Source: Diphasiastrum complanatum
Lineage: Eukaryota; Streptophyta; Lycopodiopsida; Lycopodiales; Lycopodiaceae
Direction of reading: 5' to 3'
Assembly (NCBI GenBank): GCA_029204225.1
Contig: CM055098.1
Location: 52,348,728 to 52,412,727, forward strand
DNA length: 64,000 bases
This document shows, in pieces, positions 30,870 through 43,471 of this stretch (within the stretch, counting starts at the first letter, position 1; the number at the start of each line of letters is the position of its first letter). Both the position numbers and the translations under genes were made by a program. A model generated the notes under the pieces. The model was not told the origin of the DNA and made no database searches. It saw only the letters and a program-made list of their open reading frames with translations.

Positions 30870-31460
30870 ACAATTACAAGAATACTTGAGCGATAGATTT
30901 ACAACTTGGATTAAGGCACACGTGTTGTTAGCAATCGCTATTGGGCAGAATCTATTCTGTTGGAAATTCAGTGAAAATCACGAGGTCATGAAGATACCGC
31001 CATTTTTACTCCTCAGTGCTTTTAAATTAAACCTTTTGCAAGTTTCAAGTCCAGCATGCTCCGTGTATTGTTTGAAGAGGTTGAAGGCCTCTAATTTCTA
31101 CTTCATAAAATATACATCTATTTTTCTCAAATATTCGTCAATGAATGTAATAAAGTACCTTGCACTAGACAAGGATAACGTTTGCATTAGGCCACATATG
31201 TACGAGTGAACAATGTCTAGTAAGTCTTTAGCTATATGTTAATGACTTGATTAGAAAGAATTCTTAGTCTGCTTCTCAATAATGCAACTTGGGCAGACAG
31301 GGAGGTCAATCTTCTTATTAGGATAATCGAGATCAAGTACTAATGATTGTCTAGACATGTTCAAAACATATGCATGATTCAAGTGCCAAAGTAATCATTT
31401 TTTAACATGAACAGCTTGATCCATAGTGAAACATCAATGACTCAGCCTATATAGATATTC
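30870..31460 (-). pseudogene. copia GAG-pre-integrase and integrase relic
   Basis: Minus strand reads LWHLNHAYVLNMSRQSLVLD, CPSCIIEKQTKNSF, then LDIVHSYICGLMQTLSLSSA, RYFITFIDEYLRKIDVYFMK, a TAG, FNLFKQYTEHAGLE and KALRSKNGGIFMTS. These match copia integrase in order. Catalytic positions are lost: HSD is HSY, and RSDNGGEF is RSKNGGIF. Both ends fade into AT-rich sequence. No LTR was found for it. Confidence 0.75.
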
Positions 31461-34400
31461 ATGTTTCTTTCTGAGTGCTAGGATCTTATTTGTCCTATCG
31501 ATAATCAGTAGAGGAATTCTAAACTCTAGAATGACCCTAATTTTAATTTTTTTTCTTAATTGCATCCAACATGTGGCCCAATCATAATGCATATATTTAA
31601 AAGCTATGTAACATAGTTGATTTCAATTAAGTGATAGAAATAAACCTTAAAAAAAAATTAGATTGCCCTTGGGTGGCTTGAAAGCATTCGATTGGTAGAT
31701 ATTGTTTGCACTAAACGTGCTAATCTACCTGACGACAATGTCTCAAGTTAAAATATTTAAGCATACTAGTTAATATATCGGGAAACTTAAAACTACATTG
31801 GTACAATTCACAATTTGACAGTAAGCATAGTTACCATATGTTGTTATTGTGATCCTATCCCCTGGTTACATTTGATAAGACTGATGAAACTTTGAATCTA
31901 CAATCACATATTCGAGAATTTGGTGCTTCACTTGTGGCAACAATCACTATGGCTAGGAGACCATGATCCAAAATTGAATCAGTGATTCTTCACAATGAGA
32001 AGGATGAATCTGACATTTGGAAATCAACAAGATACATAAAAAACTCATGAGTGTTGCTACATCCAAAGGCTGTTTCAACCAAAGAAGAGAAAGATGACAT
32101 TTAAATCTTATTGGAAAGCAAGGATCTTTGAGTTTAGGACTTCTCCAAGAGGGCAATCGATCTCAAAAGTCATGGTTCATCATGTTTATATACATTTAGA
32201 ATTATATCTACAAGATTTCAATATTTATGATCGTCAAAAATGTGACTATAAGTTGAAAAATTGCTTGCATCTATATGCTTTGATTTATGACATGAAAGCT
32301 TATAGAGATCATATTATTTATCATACAAGTATTGCATTCTTGCATATTTATATCCATCAAGCATAAGTGAATGGGAGCCAGCACAATCCATTGCAGGTAT
32401 ATTGGATGTGCTTCATTCAGATATTGCAAAATGCATGGAGGTTTCGGAAAGCTTGAAGAGATTCCATTGCCACCTTTTGGAAGTGATAAATGGCTTGCTC
32501 TTGACAATATTGTGTCAAAATCTTTCAAATGCAGATTTCTATTAGATTTGAAAAACTCAATGAAAGCAAACACTAGATCAAAAGTCATTAGATTGATCTT
32601 TATATGTATTTGTTGATTTCTTTTCAAGTGCAAATGTTCGTAGAACACCTACTTTATTTGTTTGTAAGGAATTATAGATGATACTCTTTCAAATCTAATG
32701 GATATAGGTTGGGATTGTAAGACAGTCGAAAAAATTGAATGTAGACTTAAAAAATCTTCTATGACCTTCCATTATCATATTGAGAGACAAATGTTTGGTC
32801 TTACATTTAGTTACCAAAGATAGAAATGAATAAGTGGGACTTGGATGCCACTAGATCGAGACCTTGAAATAGATGGTCACACAAATAAAAAAGAAGTTCA
32901 CATTTTCAACAATGAAAATATGCTAACTATGATTGAAGTGGATGATCATTGGAGCCTAAGTTATATCAGTCAAGAGCTAGTCTTAATTATATTAAGAGAC
33001 TAATCAGACTAATAAATTTCTTTTCATACAAGTACGAAGGACAAGAGATCACAACACTCTACAAAGATCTTCCTACAACAATCAATATTGTAGAAGAACA
33101 ATGTTAATTCATACAATCAATGCAAAAAATTCTTTTTGTTATTCTCCATGTGTTTGTATTTCTCCATATATGTATCTCTATTAGTTTAAAACTACGTATA
33201 TCTATCATAACCAAACTATCTATTCATCTTGGGTATTTACAAATTTCCCATCTATATTTCAAATATGTACATTATCTGGCTGAGATGGCTTTGGAGAGAA
33301 CATAAGATATGGTATCGACCTCACCGGGTGCTCAAAATCAATTTTTGCAGCTAGAATATGTACACCTCAGAGCTGGTGTAGCATCATAAAATTTTTAAAA
33401 TTTTAAATCCTTAGATTCTACTTGTAGAACCTGTACATCTTCACAAAGCTGTTAGCAAGAATTGCAATTTCATAAATTTATCATCTTCAGGTAGTAATAC
33501 CTGCAATGCACTCAATTCTCTTCAAATAATGAAACTCGTTTACCATAAAAAAAAAATATGAGATCATATCTAGTTTAATCATAAAATAGATTTTATGCAA
33601 AACAAAAATGAATGGAAGATGGGTTTGCCTTTATTTCTTGGGCATTTTTGCCTCTACAATTCACAAACTTACTAGCCTCCTACCAATGGAGCCTAATGCT
33701 CACTCCTTGAAATGAAACTAGCAACAATAGGATGAGAGTTAAAGAGCTAAGAGAGGGCGATGATTCACATACTAACACAATGTGAGATGATAGTGATGGT
33801 GTGGGTGATCATCTTAAGTTCTTCCTTTGGTTTCTTGATTTCCAATCATCTTTGTGAAAAATCATGTTTTGCTATAAGATTTATTTTTATTGACATTCTT
33901 TAGAGGGATTACTTTGTTTAGAATTTTCAATTTTCACCCATTTTATTTAAAATACATGTCCCTTTCTTGATTGCCTTGGAGATTTTTGTGATATTTGACT
34001 TTATTGTTTTCATCAACAATGCCATAATCCTTAAAAAGTTTTCGTTAGAAACATTCTTTCCACTAAAAGAACTACCCTATCTCCTTGCAACAAGAAATCC
34101 TACACCTTTGGCTTATACATCTTAACTCAATTGAGGGGCTCAGGTAATAGTATTAGAAGTTAGATAATTATGGCCTTAAACTAAGGTATAGATCCATAAT
34201 ACACTCAATGAGCCATAAAGTGCAAAAATGGTTTTAGCTTTCCAATTTCACACTTACTCTATGGAGAAAAAGAAAATAGAAATGCCTTAGGCTAATATAG
34301 AGGGATTCAAGATATTAATGGACAAAGGATTATGCAAATTTAAGTCTATTCAAGTGAACATGAGAGGTTATATATATGCAAGATTTTTCTAAGCAACTTT

Positions 34401-37400
34401 TCAATATAAAAGCGCAAGTTCATTTGTATGCTAAGTTAGGTACCCATTAGTTGAAGCAACTTCAAGTGACCTCTCTCCCTTTCACACAGGGTTGGACTTA
34501 CTCCCAGTGGCAATCTACACGGCAAGAATAGATGCCACCATGTGGTAACTCTACTTGTCGAAGATGATTCCTTGGTATGTTCGCATAACCCAAGGCAAGT
34601 AGTTGAGACCATATTCCCATGTCCAATGAAATGAAATAGCTCATTATCTAGATTCAAATGTAGCTAAAGTTGTATTTCCCTCCAAGAAGTGGCCTTGTGT
34701 GAAACCCTCATGCCATCTATCAATGTGGGGAGTGGTTGTGGAGGATAAGTCATTATATGAAACACACTATATCTCCATGTGTATATAAATATCATTGATT
34801 TTTTATTTGACATATCACCCATTTTCTCTTCAACAACTTTAGTTACAAGTTTGGCAATCCTTTATTTGAGGCTCTGTTACCTCATGCAAAATAAGTTTCT
34901 ACCAACATCATCAAATAACTTGTGTTTCAAAAGTGAAATTATAGTGGAAAATACAATACAACTATCCAAAGTGACAATTAGACTAGTGTTTTGGAATCTA
35001 CATCATATTTCTACAAGACAGAATATCAATGATATCTCTCCCAAAAAAAGGATCATAACTTAATATTTGTAGCACCTTGTCTTTGACATCTATTATAGGA
35101 AAAAATTAAAATTACTTTATAAGATGATGATCATTGTTAGTGCCCACATTTAATCCCCGCCTTTGTGTTTCACAAATTTTTCTGATAGTGTGAGTACCAG
35201 AATACTAGTCCATAAATTGTGCCACAATAGATTTATCTAACATGTTGTCCATATGCTTTTTGAACAATGTACCATTTAGTTTAAATACCACATGTTTGTC
35301 TCTTCTTAATATTCCTTACTCATCATTTTGCAAAACATGTTTTCCATAATTCATCATCATTTTTCCTTCCTTTCTCATTTCCCTAATGGTGAATGTGTTT
35401 ATTTCTCACCACATTCCTTTCTCATTTCCCTCGTGGTGGACATGTTTATTTCTCACCACATCTACATATATCATTCCTTGAAAATTAACATTTTCCTTTA
35501 AATTAGTTTTTTATACTCGTGCCTATAGAGATATTGGTAATAGAATCCTCCCCATTTATGAATATTACAATTACCCATATTAGTAACGTCAATACAAAAC
35601 GGCCTTTGTACAACTTCTCATGATTTGGCCCTTCCCATTGTTGATCTTTCTTCTTTCACGACATACTAGCATACCAATGAACAACCAACTCATCTCTTCC
35701 CAAACTATGCTTTGTTATTGCCACCCTCTTTTCCATCTTAAAAAGTTAGCAAGAACTTGAACTTTTCAACTATCAAACATTCGATGTAGGTCAAGTAGCT
35801 CCACTATGATGCTTCATTTGTCTTCCTAGAATGATTTTTTGACCTCATCACATCGAAATATTTTCCCTTCAAAACTTGGCTCCAACAAAAAGCAGAACAG
35901 CATACAAAATTGATACAAACTCACAAAGAAACATCCAATAAAAAGCATCACATCAAAACAACACACATTTAGCATCAATAAGCAAAAAATATTCATCCTT
36001 ACTATAAACTCAAATAAGTCGTTGTCTTAACTGCCTCTCCACTCGCCTAGGACATAAGTATGTCATCATCTACCACTCCTTATTCTTCCTAGTTCCTCAT
36101 ATACATCTTACCTACTTTGTGCCACTTGCAATGCCAATCTCAACAATCATTTGTAAGTCTTTTATCATGTTCTTTTACCATGTTTTTGTGAGCACTTTCC
36201 CCCACCTTCTCGAACGCGAGTCTACTTTGGAATGGGACCACACTTAAGGACAAAATCCACATTGTCGTTAGGTATCTTTGAAAGATGAATCTCTTGTGAC
36301 AAATGTGGCATTCACTAGATACATATATTCACGTCATATCTCTAGTATATCAATTGGCGTGTGCATTTATCATGCTTATAATACTTTTTAATGTCCTCTT
36401 TGGAAGATGTGCTAATTAGCCTTTTTGCTAGATGTGGCATATCAACTTTTATTATTTCAATTCATATAATGCAATTTTTTATTACCATTCACTTGGAACA
36501 AAGATAGTAGCCTAAGGCACAAAGGTGTTTGGCCCCATTGCATTCCTTGTCACAAATTTGGGACTATCGAGAGGCCTTTTCATGAAATTTAAAGAGTTTT
36601 TGGGCTCTTTCATCATCACATCTACCATTAATTTCATGGCATTATTCCCAAAGGGAGAAAGCATATAAACCTTATCCATTATCGCCCTGCATTCAAGGAT
36701 ACTGGGGAGATGGAGTCTAAGGAGGAAAGGGAGAAGGTGTGTGGCCACAAGTCAATCCTAACCACACATTCATGGAATTCTAGGAGAGGGAGCTTAAGAG
36801 GGGGAAAGGAAAACACATGAAACGGATGGTTTAGTGAGGATTGATGAGAAGACCATTTTCTAGAGTACCTATAACTGTCTTCACCCCCTTTTCGAAATAA
36901 AAATGTGTATTAAGTATAAGATAAAGTTATGATATGTAAGATTCATGCCCATGAGGGCCCGAAGGGGCAATCCCCACAACAGAATTTTAACTTGCATAAA
37001 CACCAACCAAGGCAAATTGTTTGTCCTCGGTGTGTGATGCCTTGCTTGACCGAGTTGCTCAAGCCTTATAGGTGTATTGCCCTACCTAGGCAAGCTTGGG
37101 ATGTGTTTAGGCATTAGTGTTTAGGAAAGCCAACATAGCCAAAAATGGAATCGACATAATTATTTTGAAGAATGTTGATTTCTGAAAATTTGATAGCTTG
37201 TTTTTTTGTAGGAATTTTAACGATTAGTAGAATATGTATAAGGTTCTAGACCTTGAGCTCTAAAATACATAAGATTCATGTAGCTCATTTCTATAATTTG
37301 ATTTAAGATATTATAGGAACTTTGAAAATTGTGAAATTAAAATATTGTGAGTGCTCAATTGTACAATTTTTGGCAAAAGTTACATAGAGCCCAATACAGG

Positions 37401-38454
37401 ACTAATTTGTGAATTTATAGCTCACCAGAATGAATTTTTTCAATAGGTTGGAGTGGGTGGAGGCTCGACAAAATAGTTAGACATCCAAGAGTCTTTGAAA
37501 ATCCTAGATTTTTCAATAATGCAGTTACAAATTCAAGTAATTAATGTAGATTAAGTATTGTGCCAACTTTATTCAACATGCTTGTTATCATAATTAACAT
37601 CAAAAACTATTATAATTGGAGAGGATTTTAATTTTTGAGTTAATGATTTTAAATGCAACATTTGTTTATAAACAATATGCCCTTTAAAGAGATGAAGAGA
37701 AACAAAATCTCTTGAGATGGACCAGCTTTGTTCAATTTGTTGCCCGTATTGGTTATAATAGATTGTATAAATACTTACTTCTAGAAAAAAAAAAACCATT
37801 CGATAATTTCATAAAATGCTCTCAAAATAATGATAAAATTTGACCAGCTAAATTTTTTATTATATTGTTTGGTCTATAAAATTCTAACTAATTTGAGTTA
37901 AATCTAACAATGGAAACATCATTCTTTTCTATGACAATTTAAGTAACTTTAGCTATGAAATTTTCAATAAAAAATCTATTCTAATGATTTATTGCTTTTA
38001 TTGAAGAGTACATCAAAAATAAATAATTGTACATATAATCATATAAATTGTACATGAGAATGTTTTAGCCCCATCATTCACTGATTTGAGTGTCCTAGGG
38101 TTTTATAATGTCGGTTTTGAAAATATACATCGCGAGCATTGATATTATTAGCTTTGTCGGGATCTCAATAAGCTATTGGGATGAAAGTATTTTACACCAC
38201 CATTGCAACCATTTAGAGGAGATGGTGATGATACCACTATCCAAGACAATGACACTTAGGTCTGTGGGACACCACCCTCAAGAGAGAGCAATATGTGGTG
38301 AAATATGCTCTTCCAAACCATTGTGACTAGTTGCGAAGAGCCTATGTCACACTAGGAGACCGGTTTGAGCATTAAAATGAGTTTTTAAAATTTTATAATT
38401 CTTGTCTAATGCAATTGATGTATTGAATAGGTCACTTCATGAAAAAACAAAAAC
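31461..38454. other. long AT-rich intergenic region without supported genes
   Basis: About 7 kb with only short frames (up to about 125 codons, for example 32271-32648 minus) that show no recognisable motif, no knuckle, no protease or RT signature. A short duplicated block, gtttatttctcaccacat, recurs at about 35397 and 35445. Very old element debris cannot be excluded. Confidence 0.5.
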
Positions 38455-38900
38455 AAATGAAATATCTGGGCAGGGGCACGCCCTTCGAAGTTTGGGTGCC
38501 ACGTGAGCAGTGGCCTCGGAAAAGCCGCCGTCCTGACATTATTGCATATCGTTTTGTCCTTTTTCCCAAAATTATAATAAGTTCATCAAATTTTAAATAC
38601 CAATAAAAGCCCGCACATGACTCCTCTGTGATTGGCCAGTTTTACCGGCGAGTTACACCGGCAGGGGAGGCAACTGGTCCAGGTAGCCACCGACAGCCGG
38701 AGATCAATCCCCGTCAAATCTTGTCCCGGATCCTTTGGCTTTTGCTTTGTTGGTAGTGACCGGCCGGACGTGGATAGTCGGTTACCGGTCAACAAGCTGA
38801 AGGTACGCTTGACTGCATTTACTGAGTAAACGACGACATAGGTGAGAGTAACCTAACCCTCGTAATACTGTGGGACTTTCAGGGTTGCCAAACCCTAACC
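38455..38900. promoter_or_regulatory. GC-rich island with CACGTG and CCAAT-type motifs
   Basis: Base composition changes sharply from the AT-rich surroundings. Contains ccacgtgagc (38501), gattggcca (38631, inverse CCAAT), several ccgg/cgg motifs and a tail with aaccctaaccctag (38890-38906). Short open frames exist on both strands (38632-38829 plus, 38586-38795 minus) but neither is recognised. It could be a promoter with first exon, or a terminal region of an unknown element. Confidence 0.3.
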
Positions 38901-39104
38901 CTAGTCAGTTCGATTCAGTGAAACCACGAATGACATGTTGGGCTAGGAGTAGTTAAAATTCAACATAACCTGATTGATAGGTTAAGTTGGAGATTAGACA
39001 TTAGACCTATTTTTTGCATTTTGAAAAGGGGGTCTTATTTTTCTTCCAGATAAAAGAGTTGCTTGGAATATTCTATCATGTTTTTTTTTCCTAAGACCAT
39101 TACT

Positions 39105-39242
39105 CTTGCAAAGGTTGCTCTTCCTTATTAAACTAATTACGAATTGTGCATAAGAGGATTACATCTTGCAAAGATTGCCCTTTCTTAAAAGAATATGATT
39201 TGGATTACATCCTTGCAAGGGTTGCTCTTTGTTGAACTAATA

Positions 39243-39273
<31 letters not shown>
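39105..39273 (+). repeat. imperfect cttgcaa-ggttgct repeats and (TTA)n
   Basis: Three diverged copies of cttgcaaaggttgctctt with a following ttaaac/ttgaac taat block (starting about 39106, 39166 and 39212), then (TTA)n at 39245-39273. Confidence 0.7.
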
Positions 39274-39790
39274 GGGGACTATGTCAACAAAGTTTCTCAT
39301 AAAATGTTGAACCTCTCCAAAAAAAAAAAAAGTCACAAGAACATTGTGCTCAAGCAAAGATTGTAAAAAAATCAAGAATGGATATTATAATCTGATGCAT
39401 AAGCGAGACTCATAAAAAAAATCATAGCCATAAAAAGAGGTCTTCTTTACCATCATTTATATATGGGGAAGATCTTTTTATTGACCTTTACACCCAATTC
39501 AACAACATTTTAAGATCATTTAACCATGTGCCTTAGGTCACTAAAAAGACCATGGCCCAATAAAAATACATTGTAGATTGTTTTAGAATTTTTGGCCATT
39601 TCATTTTTTTTTTTGGCTCTATTGTCAGTTATTTGACATTTGTGTGAGAGACTGTTTCAAACACAACCTTTTGGAGGTAGTTGAGCAATCCATTTTGTGA
39701 CCAGCCCACTAAAAATAACGGTTATTCACACAACTATCCATATAATGTGTGCCTATGTAACATTTTGACACTATACATAATTTTTGTATC

Positions 39791-39791
<1 letters not shown>

Positions 39792-39856
<65 letters not shown>
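39792..39856. repeat. GA microsatellite
   Basis: Uninterrupted (GA)n of about 65 bases. Repeat-derived Arg-Glu and Ser-Leu frames across it are not genes. Confidence 0.97.
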
Positions 39857-39857
<1 letters not shown>

Positions 39858-40387
39858 TTTGCTCCTTCTGTCAACCATTTGACATGAAATTTAGAGCAAA
39901 CATGTTCCAAACACATTATGTTTCGGAGACATTTGGATAGTCTATTTTGTGATCCAAGCACTCTTTCCATTATAATGTGACACATCAAAATGGTCAGAGA
40001 AAATAGTAGATTAACAAATACTAAACCAGTGACAAAAGTCTATTTGTTCTATTTTCGGCCATTCAATGAGGATCAACTATGAGGAGACATTTGGTCCTAC
40101 GACAAAGTGGACAATATTGCGCTTGATAATTGCATTGGCATATTCCCACTTTGGATGGAAGATCAAAGATGCTTTGGCGTTTCAGATTAGGCCATTTAAA
40201 TTCCAGTTGTATTCAGCAAATGTTGAAACAGAATTTAATACAAGATCTACCCTTCATTAGCAAATCGAATTCTTCATGTGAAAGCTGTATTTCCAGCAAG
40301 CATGCTAGAACTCCAGTCACTTCCAATACAATTCGCTCTTCTAAAGGTTCGTTAGAAATTGTACACATGGACATTTGTGGTCCTATG

Positions 40388-40933
40388 TGTGAAAATATTG
40401 TAAAATTAAAATAATATTAAACTTAGAGATTCAAGTTTTGGGGTTTGTCCAAACTTGAGGTAGACTAGTCTAGTAATTTTCCAATTAGAGTCAAGTTAGA
40501 TTTTAGTCTTCATAGTGATGTGTAGGTCTAGAACCTATCAAGAAGCATTTGAGGCTACTCTTGTAAGTCAAAGGATTCTCAAAAAGAGAGATTCTCAAGT
40601 CTTATCCATTTCTCTTTTTGTCATCTAGTAGAGAGGTAGAGGCAATGTGGCATCTAGGTTGTTCTCTCTCTCCACGAGTTGTAGAAGGCCTCTTGTATTA
40701 TAAATAAGGTGGCTTTGTACCTCAAAAAACACTTCTTCAAGTAAAGCTTCCATTTGATCCATTTGAGGTGTAATGATAGTTAGATTGTGATGAATGCTCT
40801 TGCCTTCATGCTAACTAGCTTGCCAATGTTTTCCATCTCATTGTTTTTGGAATAGAAGCTAGTTTAGTGTGCAATCATTCATTCTCTTGATCCTTTGTAC
40901 TTGCAACTGGTTCACATGTGTGAAAAGTTATCA
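40388..40933 (+). repeat. solo LTR with 5-bp target duplications
   Basis: 546 bases, TGTGAAAATATTG...GTTATCA, inserted in the integrase relic. The target duplication ctatg is exact on both sides (40383-40387 and 40934-40938). It contains a TATAAATA box at 40699-40706 and cacatgtgtgaa near its end, similar to family A/E LTR ends. No internal sequence, PBS or PPT remains, consistent with LTR-LTR recombination. Confidence 0.93.
40699..40706 (+). promoter_or_regulatory. TATA box of the solo LTR
   Basis: TATAAATA within gtattataaataagg, in the central part of the LTR as expected for its promoter. Confidence 0.55.
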
Positions 40934-41829
40934 CTATGCAGACTATTTCCATAGGGGAAGCTGTCTATTTGCTAACTATCATTGATGACTTCTCTCGGAG
41001 GACTGCAACATATTTCTTGAAGAACAAATCCGAGACTCTCAAGTTCTTCATGTAGTTCAAGACATCATCAGAAAAATCGACCCAAAGAATAATCAAAGCT
41101 CTACGCTCTAATGCAGGGGGGATATTTATCTCCACCAAGTTCAAAGCCTTTTGCAAGGCCAATCGAATACATCTACAACAATATTCAACCAGCTACTCAC
41201 CTCAGTCAAATGGTGTAGCTAAATGGAAGAATCAGACACTCATTGAAAGTGCCAAGAGCATGCTGGCCCATGCCTCTCTTCCAAAGAAATTATGGGCAAA
41301 AGCTGTTACTATAGTAGTCTACCTTCAAAATTGATCCATCTTAGAGGCCCTGAATGGCAAGACACCTTATGAGATGTGGACAGGATCGAAGCCATCACTC
41401 ACAAATATTCGAGTGTTGGATGCATAGCCTACTCACAGATCCCTGCTGATATAAGTAGGAAGCTGGACAACACCAGCAAAAGGTCGATCTTCATCAACTA
41501 TTTTTCAGACTACCAGACATACAAGCTCTTCAATCTGGACTCTCAGAAGACCTTCATGAGCAGAAATGTCATTTTTGTGGAAGATCAGTTTATCGACCAC
41601 AAGGGGAAAGCTACTTCGAATTCAAATCCTAGAAACGACACCAACAGCTCCGAACAACTCAGGATTGATCAGAATATCGACACTGACACTGACACTGACA
41701 CCGACTCCGACAATCAGGCAGTCCCTCAACAAAAGGAATCGCATCATAGGATCCAAGTTCAACCCAGAAGATCGAACCGATCAAGATAGCCTCCATCCCG
41801 ATTTATGGATGATCAGGTCTGCATATGCC

Positions 41830-41935
41830 AACAAAGAAGTGAAATACTCTTTGTGAAAAGTCATGTGTGAACTTGCTCCACTATCAATCCACCAAGGGTC
41901 TAGATCTCCATCATTAGCAAGCATACATGCAAGCG
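41830..41935 (-). pseudogene. copia protease scrap
   Basis: About 100 bases reading MLANDGDLDPWWIDSGASSH on the minus strand, then MTFHKEYF, the copia protease active-site region. It is in opposite orientation to relic M and joined to it without recognisable boundary signals. Confidence 0.7.
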
Positions 41936-41988
41936 AGGTGCACTATCACAGCCAGCTGGAGCAGGTCTATTCGGTTTGGCTTGCTTGG

Positions 41989-42149
41989 GGGCTAATGCGG
42001 AGGCAAATTGGGAGGATGTGGATGACGAGTCCTCCTCGGATACACAGCCCATGCCAACTCCAAACAGGCATAGATATCGATTGCGAGAGTCAGCTCGGGG
42101 CCCTGAGCTGTCTCCGGAGCATTCGTCTGAGTCAGAGCCAAAACATTGA
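41989..42149 (+). pseudogene. acidic C-terminal ORF fragment, hAT-like context possible
   Basis: Open plus-strand frame ending in TGA: NWEDVDDESSSDTQPMP, an Arg-rich NRHRYRLRES and a Ser/Glu-rich tail. Composition is GC-rich, like the transposase relic at 51832-53145 and unlike the copia copies. It may be the C-terminus of a related transposase, but no diagnostic motif is present. Confidence 0.35.
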
Positions 42150-42657
42150 TTGTAGCTCTATTATTTTATGTTTAGCAGTTTGATATCATGTTCCATGTTT
42201 GGCGGCCAAATGGTCGAACACTGTATTCAGACCATTTTACATCTTATATCCAATGTTGGACGTACTTTATTTGCTGCACATTGTGTATATGTCGATTTGT
42301 AAATGTGATGTTCTGTTTTCAATTTTATTTCGAATGGTATGTGCATGTTTGAATCGTATTTTCAATTAGTTTCAACTGCAGAGATTGATAGCAGATGCAC
42401 TTCACAGAAATACACCCCCTTGATAGCATTTCATAAACATATGTATTACATAGTGATTTCCCAGGCACACGGTGCACAAAAAATACACTGAACATTAATT
42501 CAACAATTGTATCAAAATAACAATACGTATCATGTCATATATGGCTGGGGCTGTTCTTTACACTATGTTAAACACTAAATGCTACTTCATCTGCTGCCGA
42601 AAACTACATAACAACATTCAGCCACATACGGTTGGATCCTATCTATTCTAAACATTC

Positions 42658-42963
42658 CTACAGATCCTCCACTGACTCCTCGCCCTCGTCAGGTGCATTG
42701 TTCTGTCGCTATCACTCTGCCTCCCGGTTAGTCCGGAGGCGGGCCGCCCTTTCCTTGACCATGATGAGCTGCCATCGTGTGAAGTTCATTCCGATCTGCT
42801 CAGCCAAATCCAGCTCGACAGCGGGGGCAGGGGCCACAGCGGGGGCGGGGATCTACAGCTCTGGGTGTCTCTGCCGAGTCTGTCGCAGCATCTCTACAAT
42901 GTCTGCCTCTTGCTTTTGATGCCTTTTGTTGTGTCTTCGGACATCTTCCTCGAGCTTCCTCAT
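42658..42963 (-). pseudogene. unidentified ORF with coiled-coil-like start, three internal stops
   Basis: 102-codon minus frame from ATG (42963) to TAG (42658): MRKLEEDVRRHNKRHQKQEA, an Ala-Pro repeat, FTRWQLIMVKERAARLRTN, ending EGEESVEDL. One TAG interrupts the centre and a TGA-TAG pair follows REAE. The charged heptad-like start and codon pattern suggest a real but dead gene. The family was not recognised. Confidence 0.4.
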
Positions 42964-42998
42964 CGCTCCGCCATCTCACGACACCCTGTTTCTCAAAC

Positions 42999-43105
42999 TG
43001 GCTCTCACAGCCTCTCAATGGCTCTCACTGGCTCTCTCACAACCTCTCACAACGCCTCTCATAGCCTCTCTCTCACAGCCTCTCACTGGCTCTCTCATAG
43101 CCTCG
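42999..43105 (+). repeat. short tandem repeat of tctcacagcc/tctcactggc type
   Basis: About 10-base units (tctcacagcc, tctcactggc, tctcatagcc, tctcacaacc) repeated with variation across roughly 100 bases. Confidence 0.8.
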
Positions 43106-43110
43106 TGAGT

Positions 43111-43471
43111 GCCTATTTAACACCATAGCATGTTCCTCCATGTGCAATTGTTGATGATCCCTCCATGTGTCGTTGTACCTGCCCCCATTTGTTGCTCCCC
43201 CACGTGTTGTGCCTATTTAACACCATAGCATGTTCCCCCATGTGCAATTGTTGATGATCCCTCCATGTGTCGTTGTACCTGCCCCCATTTGTTGCTCCCC
43301 CACGTGCTGCACTCCCATTGGCCCCATGGCCTGCTCCCCCACAGTGCCCATGTGCTATTGTACCTGCCCCCATGTGTTGCTCCCCACATGCTGCACTTCT
43401 ATTGGGTCCGTGGTCTGCTCCCCCACAGTGCCCATGTGAAGGTGTACCTATCCGGATTTGTTGCTCCCCCA
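43111..43471 (+). repeat. 100-bp tandem duplication and related repeats
   Basis: gcctatttaacaccatagca begins units at 43111 and 43211; the two 100-base units differ at only a few bases. A second repeat type of about 80 bases (attggccccatggcctgctc... and attgggtccgtggtctgctc...) follows to 43471. Copia C inserted in this array; its continuation is seen at 50861-50930. Confidence 0.85.
43467..43471 (+). repeat. target-site duplication of copia C (left)
   Basis: cccca, matching 50861-50865. Confidence 0.8.

Larger units (their letters stand above)
40066..41810 (+). pseudogene. copia M relic (RT scrap, GAG-pre-integrase, integrase), split by a solo LTR
   Basis: Starts with an RT scrap (INYEETFGPTTKWTILRLII, to about 40158) joined to a GAG-pre-integrase segment (LWRFRLGHLNSSCIQQMLKQ, CESCISSKHARTP, LEIVHMDICGPM). 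A solo LTR interrupts codon-exactly after CGPM. Past it the integrase resumes at QTISIGEAVYLLTIIDDFSR. Catalytic residues are lost: RSDNGGEF is RSNAGGIF and NGVAERKN is NGVAKWKN. Stops and frame changes follow (41376-41789 carries the C-terminal part). The integrase-RT linker encodes a run of Asp-Thr repeats from (gacact)n at 41680-41710. Confidence 0.82.

Noticed and set aside
38890-38910. Telomere-type repeat (accctaaccctag)
   Set aside because: Only about two units; too short to call interstitial telomeric DNA.
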